Under the pieces are notes generated by a model. It made no database searches and had not been told where the DNA came from. It saw only the letters and a list, made by a program, of their open reading frames with translations. Shown in pieces: positions 7,145 through 12,691 of a DNA stretch of 12,691 nucleotides (position 1 is its first letter; every line of letters begins with the position of its first letter). The stretch lies in assembly GCA_023389045.1 (NCBI GenBank), contig JAEWEZ010000079.1, forward strand, positions 1-12,691, read 5' to 3'. This stretch comes from Actinomycetes bacterium. Lineage in GTDB: Bacteria > Actinomycetota > Actinomycetes > Actinomycetales > Dermabacteraceae. A program made the translations under genes and the position numbers.

Positions 7145-8562
7145 TGAGGACCGAACCCGGTTTCGTGCTCGAGGGACGCTACGAGCTGGTCAAGCTCATC
7201 GCCACCGGCGGCATGGGACAGGTGTGGCGCGGCCTGGACCGCGAACTGGACCGCGAGGTCGCCGTCAAGGTGCTGCGTCAGGAGTACGCGGGCGATGAAG
7301 GCTTCCTCAAGCGCTTCCGTGCCGAGGCGCGGCACACCGCTGCTCTCTCGCATGATGCGATCGCGGGTCTGTATGACTACGGCGAACTCGACGGGCGTGC
7401 CTACATCGTCATGGAGCTCTGCCCCGGCCGGCCCCTGTCGGACATCATCGAGGAGAACCCGGGTGGGCTTCCCGAGGATCGCGTGATCTCCCTGCTGATC
7501 GAACTGGCGCGTGCCCTGGATGCCGCGCATGCCAAGGGCGTCGTCCACCGTGATGTGAAACCCGAAAACCTGCTGGTTGACGATAAAAACGGCTGGGGTC
7601 TGAAGATCACGGACTTCGGTATCGCCCGGTCCAATGAGCAGGCCCGACTGACGAAGACCGGCCTGGTGATGGGCACCGCCCAGTACCTCTCCCCCGAGCA
7701 GGCGATGGGGAAGCAGGCCACCTCGCTCTCGGATATTTACGCGCTCGGGATCGTGGCCTACGAGATGCTCGTCGGGCACCGACCCTTCACCGGTTCCAGC
7801 CAGGTGGAGATCGCCATGGCGCAGGTCAAGAAGCAGCCCCCGGAGTTGCCGGCGGCCATCAATGAGGACCTGCGACGTCTGGTCATGATGACCCTGGCGA
7901 AGGCGCCCGCAAACCGTCCCCGCTCGGCGGCGGCGGTGGCGCGAATCCTCGAGGCGATCCAGCGCGGGGTGCAGCCGAATTTCTCCACGGGGCAGATTCC
8001 GCTCTCCCGCGTGGATGATCACGATTGGTCCGGTGGCGCTTCCGCCTCGGCGAACGACGGGGCGACCTCTGCATCCTCCGCCTCCTCCGCCGGCCGCACC
8101 GGCCCCTCCCCCACGGGCACCCGCACCGCGGCCATGCCGCTGCCCCTGTCTGGGCGGGCGCGTGGGATCCGGCATCGTTCCGGCCCCTCCGCCATGTCGG
8201 CGTCCTCGGCTCCGTCGGTGCTGTCGGCCCCATCGCCCCTTCCCGAGGGACTGTCGGAAGCCTCCGGCCCGTCGGCCGACCCAGCTTCCCGTGAAGGCAC
8301 CGACGTTTCCACCGACGATGGCGCGCGCACTCAGCGTCGTAGCGGCACCAGCGGGCAGCGGATTGGTCCCTTCAGCGTTCCCGGGTTGCTGCTCGCCCTG
8401 ATCCTGCTGGCCGTCGTGGTGGCCGGGGTGATGGCCGCCACCGGGGTCATCCAGTTGGGAGCGCTCGGATCGCCGGACGATCCACACACAGCAGTACCGC
8501 TTGAAAGTACGATTGTCGGATCGGTCCGAGAGGACCAGGTCACGAGGATGGTTGATCAGTGA
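7141..8562 (+). CDS. pknA: Membrane serine/threonine protein kinase PknA
   Basis: A 473-residue Hanks-type kinase. The catalytic domain (about 14-275) has the glycine loop (ATGGMGQVW), the ATP-binding K43 (VAVKV), the catalytic loop H136-R-D-V-K140-PEN, D158-F-G, and the activation loop with T171 and T173 before GTAQYLSPEQA; these threonines correspond to the usual autophosphorylation sites. A long Ser/Ala/Pro/Gly-rich linker (about 295-400) leads to one membrane helix (about 413-435). Only some 38 residues lie outside, with no PASTA domain, so this is PknA and not PknB. The frame is open further upstream to 6985, but the kinase homology begins at the ATGATG at 7141/7144, which overlaps the pbpA stop. 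PknA works with PknB on cell-shape and division proteins. Confidence 0.95.
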   Translation: MMRTEPGFVLEGRYELVKLIATGGMGQVWRGLDRELDREVAVKVLRQEYAGDEGFLKRFRAEARHTAALSHDAIAGLYDYGELDGRAYIVMELCPGRPLSDIIEENPGGLPEDRVISLLIELARALDAAHAKGVVHRDVKPENLLVDDKNGWGLKITDFGIARSNEQARLTKTGLVMGTAQYLSPEQAMGKQATSLSDIYALGIVAYEMLVGHRPFTGSSQVEIAMAQVKKQPPELPAAINEDLRRLVMMTLAKAPANRPRSAAAVARILEAIQRGVQPNFSTGQIPLSRVDDHDWSGGASASANDGATSASSASSAGRTGPSPTGTRTAAMPLPLSGRARGIRHRSGPSAMSASSAPSVLSAPSPLPEGLSEASGPSADPASREGTDVSTDDGARTQRRSGTSGQRIGPFSVPGLLLALILLAVVVAGVMAATGVIQLGALGSPDDPHTAVPLESTIVGSVREDQVTRMVDQ

Positions 8563-10673
8563 GCGAATCGAAGATGGTCCTGGGCGGACGCTACGCCGTG
8601 GGACGGGTCATCGGCCACGGCGGCATGGCGGAGGTGTACCTCGCGGAGGACACCCGTCTGAACCGCACCGTGGCGGTGAAGATCCTGCGCTCTGACCTTG
8701 CTCGCGACGCGAGCTTCCAGGAGAGGTTCCGACGGGAGGCACAGAGCGCCGCCGCTCTGAACCATCCGGCGATTGTGGCCGTGTACGACACCGGCGAGGA
8801 ACGCTCCACCACTGTGACCGGCGCGGAAGTGACGATCCCGTACATCGTGATGGAGTACGTCGCCGGCTCGACCCTGCGCGAGCACATCGACCCCGAGCAT
8901 CCGATGAGCGAGCAGCGTGCCGCGGAGATCATGTCGCCGCTGCTGAGCGCCCTGGAGTACTCGCATCGCGCTGGCATCGTGCACCGCGATATCAAGCCCG
9001 GCAACGTCATGATCACCGAGGACGGCAAGGTCACGGTGATGGACTTCGGCATTGCCCGCGCTATTGCCGATGCCACCAGCGCCATGACCGCCACCCAGGC
9101 CGTGATGGGCACCGCCCAGTACCTCTCCCCTGAGCAGGCCCGAGGCCAGCTCGTGGATGCCCGCTCCGATATCTACTCCTCGGCCTGCGTGATGTACGAG
9201 ATGCTCACCGGCCGCCCGCCGTTCACCGGCGACAGCCCCGTCTCGATCGCCTACCAGCATGTGCGGGAGGAACCGCAGGCGCCCTCGACCTTCAACCCGG
9301 CGATCAGCCCGCAGATGGATGCGGTGATTCTGACGGGTCTGGCGAAGGACCGTGAAGACCGCTACCCGACCGCCGCTGCCTTTGCGAAGGACATCGCGGC
9401 CGTGGTGCGCGGGCAGAACCCGCAGCTGGTGGGTGGTGTGGTGCCGGAGGGCGCCGCCGGTGAAGCCACCACGGTGCTGAGCCCCGTCGATGGGGCTACC
9501 GAAATGCTTCCCGCGGTTCCGGTGGCTGCCGGTGCGGCTGCAGCGCCGCGCACCGATGGTGGGCATCGTCGGCCCATGCCTGCGCAGACCGCTGCCCTCA
9601 CTCCGCACTCCCCCGCCTCCACCCCGGAGCCGGAGGATGAGGATCGACGGAAGACTCCGTGGTGGCTCTTCGCACTGATTGCTGCCGCGCTGATCGCTGT
9701 GGTGGCGGCTGCCCTGTTCTTCCTGCGGCCGTGGGATCGCGGCCCTGAGATGGTTGCTGTTCCCGACGTGGTGGGGATGGCGCAGGATGTCGCGATCAAA
9801 GAGCTGAAGGATAAGGACCTCAGAGCGAAGGTGACCCAGGAGGCCTCAACAGAGGTTGCCGAGGGTGAAGTGATCTCGAGCGATCCGGCCGCCGGTGCTG
9901 AAGTGGCGATCGGTGCGACCGTGAACCTGGTGGTGTCGGCCGGGCCGGAACCGGTGGAAGTCCCTGACCTCACCGGGAAAACCGCTGATGAGGCGCGCCA
10001 AATCCTCGAAGATCTGGGCTTAACGATGACCGTGGCCGGCGAGGAAGACGTCGCCAAGGCAAAGGCCAGCACGGTGACGCGTTTCAGCCCGCAGGCCGGC
10101 GCGACCACCCGCAAGGGTTCGACCGTTGAGGTCTGGCTCGCCACCGGCAATGTGAAGGTGCCCGATGTGAAGGGGCTGCCGCTGGAGCAAGCCACCAAGA
10201 CGCTGGAGAGCCAGGGTTTCGTGGTCGAGTCCTCCAAGCGTGAAGACCCCGAGCATGACCCGGGCACGGTCGTGGAGCAGACGCCGGCCTCGCAGAGTGT
10301 CGCGGCTGTCGGCTCCTCGGTGCAGCTCGTGGTGGCTGCGGAGGTGGGTCCCACCCCGATGCCCAATGTGATTGGTCGGACCGAGGCGGATGCCCGCAAG
10401 GTGCTCGAGCAGAACGGCTGGGGCGTGCAGACCACGGAGGAAGCCTCCGACACGGTGCCCAAGGGCCGCGTGATCCGCTCTGAGCCGGAACCCGACACCC
10501 CGGTGGCACGCAATGCGACCGTGAAGATCGTCGTCTCCAAGGGCCCGGAGGCCCCGACCACGCCTCCGGAAACCGGGGAACCCTCCGAGGATCCCGGTCA
10601 CGGCGGCGGCAACGGCATCGGCGCCCCGGGGCGCGGCAATAACGGTGGGCACGGCGTGGGGCGGGGCCGCTGA
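8559..10673 (+). CDS. pknB: PASTA-domain serine/threonine protein kinase PknB
   Basis: A 704-residue sensor kinase. The kinase domain (about 8-280) has GHGGMAEVY, ATP-binding K41, catalytic H142-R-D-I-K146-PGN, D162-F-G, and activation-loop T177 and T179 before GTAQYLSPEQA. A juxtamembrane linker is followed by one membrane helix (about 368-391). Outside the cell are four PASTA repeats, beginning near residues 398, 466, 532 and 599, each opening with a V/MP-D/N-V/L-x-G pattern (VPDVVG, VPDLTG, VPDVKG, MPNVIG). PASTA domains bind muropeptides or lipid II and localise the kinase to growing wall. After the fourth repeat is a Gly/His/Asn-rich tail of about 37 residues. Mycobacterial PknB is 626 residues with four PASTA repeats, so the size is slightly larger. 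The GTG start overlaps the pknA stop (GTGA), with GAGGATGG upstream at 8544. The stop overlaps trpG by 1 nt. Confidence 0.97.
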   Translation: MSESKMVLGGRYAVGRVIGHGGMAEVYLAEDTRLNRTVAVKILRSDLARDASFQERFRREAQSAAALNHPAIVAVYDTGEERSTTVTGAEVTIPYIVMEYVAGSTLREHIDPEHPMSEQRAAEIMSPLLSALEYSHRAGIVHRDIKPGNVMITEDGKVTVMDFGIARAIADATSAMTATQAVMGTAQYLSPEQARGQLVDARSDIYSSACVMYEMLTGRPPFTGDSPVSIAYQHVREEPQAPSTFNPAISPQMDAVILTGLAKDREDRYPTAAAFAKDIAAVVRGQNPQLVGGVVPEGAAGEATTVLSPVDGATEMLPAVPVAAGAAAAPRTDGGHRRPMPAQTAALTPHSPASTPEPEDEDRRKTPWWLFALIAAALIAVVAAALFFLRPWDRGPEMVAVPDVVGMAQDVAIKELKDKDLRAKVTQEASTEVAEGEVISSDPAAGAEVAIGATVNLVVSAGPEPVEVPDLTGKTADEARQILEDLGLTMTVAGEEDVAKAKASTVTRFSPQAGATTRKGSTVEVWLATGNVKVPDVKGLPLEQATKTLESQGFVVESSKREDPEHDPGTVVEQTPASQSVAAVGSSVQLVVAAEVGPTPMPNVIGRTEADARKVLEQNGWGVQTTEEASDTVPKGRVIRSEPEPDTPVARNATVKIVVSKGPEAPTTPPETGEPSEDPGHGGGNGIGAPGRGNNGGHGVGRGR

Positions 10674-11317
10674 TGTCAGCCCGGATCCTGGTGGTTGATA
10701 ACTACGACAGCTTCGTGCACACGATCGTCGGCTACCTGGAACAGATGGGTGCGCACTGCACGGTGGTGCGTAATGACGAGGTGCCGCAGGGGCCCGACGG
10801 TTCTGTGAACCTGGAGGGTTTCGACGGGGTGCTCGTCTCCCCCGGCCCCGGCAATCCCTCGACGGCGGGCCGCAGCCTAGATGTGATCGGGCAGTGCGCT
10901 GCAGAGCGCCTGCCGATGCTGGGTGTGTGCCTGGGGCATCAGGCGCTTGGCCAGTTCTTTGGTGCACGCGTGGAGCATGCCCCGGAGCTCATGCACGGGC
11001 GCACCAGCGAACTGGAGCATGAGGGGCGGAGCGTTTTCGCGGGTGTGCCGAGCCCGATGACCGCCACCCGCTACCACTCCCTCACCGTCGTCCCCGAGAC
11101 CGTCAGCGAGGAGCTGGAGGTCACGGCACGCACGGCCAGCGGCATCGTGATGGGGCTTGCGCATCGGGAGCTCCCGCTGCACGGGGTGCAGTTCCATCCG
11201 GAGTCGGTGATGACGCAGAACGGGCATCTGATGCTCGCGCACTTCCTGCAGATGTGCGATGGGATCGACGCCGTCGAGCGTTCCCGGGGGCTCGCGCCGC
11301 TTCTTTCTGCCAGTTGA
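10673..11317 (+). CDS. trpG: Glutamine amidotransferase, anthranilate / aminodeoxychorismate synthase component II
   Basis: A 214-residue class I glutamine amidotransferase. It opens with ARILVVDNYDSFVHTIVGYL, the TrpG/PabA start. The catalytic triad is complete: C86 in GVCLGHQALG, and H175 and E177 in QFHPESVM; the oxyanion-type SPGPGNP motif lies near residue 60. The enzyme releases ammonia from glutamine and passes it to component I (TrpE or PabB) to make anthranilate for tryptophan or aminodeoxychorismate for folate. No component I gene is in the window, so one subunit may serve both pathways. The start shares a base with the pknB stop (TGATG), placing it last in the wall operon; in Mycobacterium tuberculosis trpG lies on the strand opposite to pknB. 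The symbol trpG versus pabA cannot be decided here. Confidence 0.93.
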   Translation: MSARILVVDNYDSFVHTIVGYLEQMGAHCTVVRNDEVPQGPDGSVNLEGFDGVLVSPGPGNPSTAGRSLDVIGQCAAERLPMLGVCLGHQALGQFFGARVEHAPELMHGRTSELEHEGRSVFAGVPSPMTATRYHSLTVVPETVSEELEVTARTASGIVMGLAHRELPLHGVQFHPESVMTQNGHLMLAHFLQMCDGIDAVERSRGLAPLLSAS

Positions 11318-11357
11318 GGGCTCTACCGGCTGAGGATTCTGCCGGCGGAAGGCGTGA

Positions 11358-11387
11358 CCGACGGCAGCTCACACGACTGCCGTTCGG
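11358..11387. terminator. Hairpin between convergent genes, possible bidirectional terminator
   Basis: CCGACGGCAG (11358-11367) pairs with CTGCCGTTCGG (11377-11387) as a 10-bp stem with one bulged T, around a 9-nt loop. It lies 40 nt after the trpG stop and just before the stop of the convergent small membrane gene. There is no T-run on either strand, so a classical intrinsic terminator is not proven; many high-GC actinobacterial terminators lack one. A weaker CCGGC/GCCGG pairing lies upstream at about 11329-11347. Confidence 0.5.
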
Positions 11388-11392
11388 CCAGC

Positions 11393-11587
11393 TCAGACCC
11401 CCGCTATCACCGAGGTGCCGATTCCCTCAGGAGCACCCACCAGCCCGTCGTTGAACGGCATGTACGGTGCGATCGCGGGGAACACCCAACCGAACAGAAC
11501 CACCACGAGCACCGCGAGCAGGGCGATCGTGATGAGGATCCGCACCCAGAGCGGGCCGGGCAGGTGTCGGAACATCCAGGCGTACAT
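11393..11587 (-). CDS. Small single-helix membrane protein downstream of the sortase
   Basis: A 64-residue protein with one strong membrane helix (about 16-40, VRILITIALLAVLVVVLFGWVFP), a basic aromatic N-terminus (MYAWMFRHLPGPLWVR) and a C-terminal part containing PYMPFNDGLVG. From memory, similar short proteins with an LPGP before the helix and a PFND after it occur beside class E sortases in other actinobacteria, but no function is known to me. The ATG shares a base with the sortase stop (TGATG) and has GGAAGGGGG at 11594-11602, 6 nt upstream, so translation is well supported. By position it may be a sortase partner or part of its membrane complex; that is inference. The Trp-Val-Phe-Pro at the helix end suggests the C-terminus is outside. 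Confidence 0.8.
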   Translation of the reverse strand: MYAWMFRHLPGPLWVRILITIALLAVLVVVLFGWVFPAIAPYMPFNDGLVGAPEGIGTSVIAGV

Positions 11588-12351
11588 CAGTTGCCCCCTT
11601 CCTGCCCGACGAGCGCTTCGGGGATCCCGTCGGAACGTTTAGTCCAGTAGGAGAACTCGGCGTGAACGATGTACCGCTCCGCTGCGGAGTACATCGGGTG
11701 GCAGGCCGTCAGGGTGAGCATCCGACGGGTTGGGTTCGCCCCCGGTTCCGCCGGGTTCGCGTCAATCACGTGGTTGTCATCGGGTTGCACGACGCGGTGA
11801 CCCGTCACCTGGTAGACGTAGAAGGCGTCCTTGGTTTCCACCACGATCGGGTCACCGGGCTGCAGGCGTGCAATGTCCTCGAAGGGACGGCCGTAGGTGT
11901 TGCGGTGACCAGCCACGGAGAAGTTCCCTACCTGCCCGGGCAGGGCGGTGCTCGGGTAGTGGCCCACGCCTTTCACATTCAGCACTCGCTCCAGGCTGAC
12001 GCCTTCCGCTAGGGGGAACCGCACCCTGTCGAAGGCGGGAACGTGCATCGTCCCCCACACCTTGTCCATCCCGGCTAGGGCGGGGACGGGCGGTTCACCT
12101 TCCTGGGCGGGAGCGATCTTCTGGGTATCGACCTGCCCCCAGTCCTTATCGAGCTGGGTGATGATCTGGGTCTGTTCCTTTTCGACGACCACATCGGTCC
12201 ACCAGAGCTGCCAGGTGAGGAACAGGAGAAGAAGCGCCCCGGCGGTCAGAAGGAGTTCACCCGTCACACCGATCGCGGTGCCGAGCACGCCTCTGCGGGG
12301 GTTGGAGTTCGTCCTATCGGGGCGGGGGGATCGGTCGCGACGCGCCATCAT
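11587..12351 (-). CDS. srtE: Class E sortase
   Basis: A 254-residue membrane-anchored transpeptidase. An Arg/Pro-rich cytoplasmic N-terminus (about 1-20) precedes one helix (about 24-50) and the extracytoplasmic sortase domain (about 95-240). The catalytic residues are present: H149 in VAGHRNTYG, C217 in TLTACHP and R226 in the following YSAAERY, the class E pattern. Class E sortases of actinomycetes generally cleave LAxTG rather than LPxTG signals and attach proteins to peptidoglycan; no substrate protein with such a signal is in this window. The start is ATGATG at 12351/12348, overlapping the stop of the DUF881 gene; the second ATG is equally possible. The stop shares a base with the small membrane protein gene. 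The symbol denotes the class, not a proven orthologue. Confidence 0.93.
   Translation of the reverse strand: MMARRDRSPRPDRTNSNPRRGVLGTAIGVTGELLLTAGALLLLFLTWQLWWTDVVVEKEQTQIITQLDKDWGQVDTQKIAPAQEGEPPVPALAGMDKVWGTMHVPAFDRVRFPLAEGVSLERVLNVKGVGHYPSTALPGQVGNFSVAGHRNTYGRPFEDIARLQPGDPIVVETKDAFYVYQVTGHRVVQPDDNHVIDANPAEPGANPTRRMLTLTACHPMYSAAERYIVHAEFSYWTKRSDGIPEALVGQEGGN
11594..11602 (-). promoter_or_regulatory. Ribosome binding site of the small membrane protein gene
   Basis: GGAAGGGGG on the minus strand, within the last codons of the sortase gene, ends 6 nt before the ATG at 11587. It supports the 64-codon frame as a real gene. Confidence 0.65.
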
Positions 12352-12691
12352 CCTGCTTTCGCGGTGTCGAGCGTGAGGGAGCCTTCGTAGCCGGGCAGTT
12401 CCACATCGGGCAGAGATTCGATGCTTTCCCCCAGGCCCACGTAGTTGACCCAGTCACGGTACACCCTCACCGGAGCCGAGGCGTCCAGGGAAGCTTTCAT
12501 CCCGTCCACGTCGCCAATCACTTCAATCACGAAGGGCGGGGAGTAGACCCGGCCCTCAAACAGGAGGGTGTTTCCGGCACAGCGGAAGGCGCTGGTCGCA
12601 ATGATGCGCGCCCCCTGCAGGGTCATCGCTTCGCCGCCACCGGCCCACAGGGCGTTCACATAGGCCTCAAGGTCCTGCTGGTGCACCACAA
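12348..12691 (-). CDS. DUF881 family protein (partial, N-terminus off window)
   Basis: The C-terminal 113 or so residues of a DUF881 protein, with the reading frame open through the right edge. The family pattern is clear: a LxxxVNxLWxxGxEAMxLxGxRIxATSAxRCAGxTLL stretch, then PPFVIEVIGD and a helix ending in a short conserved YxxWVxYxGLG-type tail. Full-length members are about 230-300 residues with an N-terminal membrane helix, which would lie to the right of the window. Function is not established; the gene is widely kept beside crgA, the class E sortase and trpG in actinobacteria, suggesting a wall or division role. Its TGA overlaps the sortase start (ATGA), so the two are probably coupled. 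Confidence 0.9.
   Translation of the reverse strand, partial: VVHQQDLEAYVNALWAGGGEAMTLQGARIIATSAFRCAGNTLLFEGRVYSPPFVIEVIGDVDGMKASLDASAPVRVYRDWVNYVGLGESIESLPDVELPGYEGSLTLDTAKAG

Noticed and set aside
8020..8300. Repeated TCC/GCC runs resembling a tandem repeat array
   Set aside because: They are imperfect, in frame, and explained by the Ser/Ala-rich linker of PknA; there is no regular unit as in a CRISPR or minisatellite.
7024..8487. A 487-codon minus-strand open frame opposite pknA
   Set aside because: Composition is Gly/Arg/His-rich shadow sequence, and the plus strand encodes a complete kinase with all catalytic residues.
9362..10561. A 399-codon minus-strand open frame opposite the PASTA region of pknB
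   Set aside because: It is Ser/Thr/Ala-rich low complexity expected from the complement of PASTA codons, with no domain pattern.

Overview
High-GC DNA with dense, overlapping genes and several GTG starts. The window carries the near-origin actinobacterial cell-wall and signalling locus fhaA-fhaB-pstP-rodA-pbpA-pknA-pknB, so the organism is an actinomycete. A Micrococcales-type relative (for example near Dermabacteraceae) is my guess from gene order and protein style; the sequence itself does not prove genus or family.

Layout. (1) 1-1434, minus strand: two tandem, homologous serine beta-lactamase-fold hydrolases joined by an ATGA overlap; the second runs off the left edge. (2) 1435-1695: a 261-bp divergent intergenic region with a possible shared promoter, a 16-bp inverted repeat and the strong ribosome binding site of fhaA. 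(3) 1696-11317, plus strand: fhaA, fhaB, pstP, rodA, pbpA, pknA, pknB and trpG/pabA. Every junction overlaps by 1 or 4 nt except fhaA-fhaB, which has a 7-nt gap, so this reads as one translationally coupled operon. (4) 11318-11392: a short convergent gap with a hairpin that could act as a bidirectional terminator. (5) 11393-12691, minus strand: a DUF881 protein (cut by the right edge), a class E sortase and a 64-residue one-helix membrane protein, again with overlapping ends.

How the genes work together. PknB carries four extracytoplasmic PASTA domains and is the likely sensor of peptidoglycan fragments. With PknA it phosphorylates cell-wall and division proteins. FhaA and FhaB read phosphothreonine marks through FHA domains, and the membrane-anchored PP2C phosphatase PstP reverses them. 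RodA (SEDS glycosyltransferase) and PbpA (class B transpeptidase) form the glycan polymerase and crosslinking pair under this control. The glutamine amidotransferase feeds ammonia to chorismate-using synthases (tryptophan or folate); its coupling to pknB is probably inherited gene order. The sortase cluster anchors surface proteins to the same wall. These roles come from family knowledge; the sequence shows the domains, motifs and arrangement.

I see no tRNA, rRNA, CRISPR array, insertion sequence or prophage gene. This is mostly a conserved core locus and I found no convincing wholly new system. The less-explained items are the paired serine hydrolases without signal peptides, the divergent control region, and the small membrane protein coupled to the sortase.
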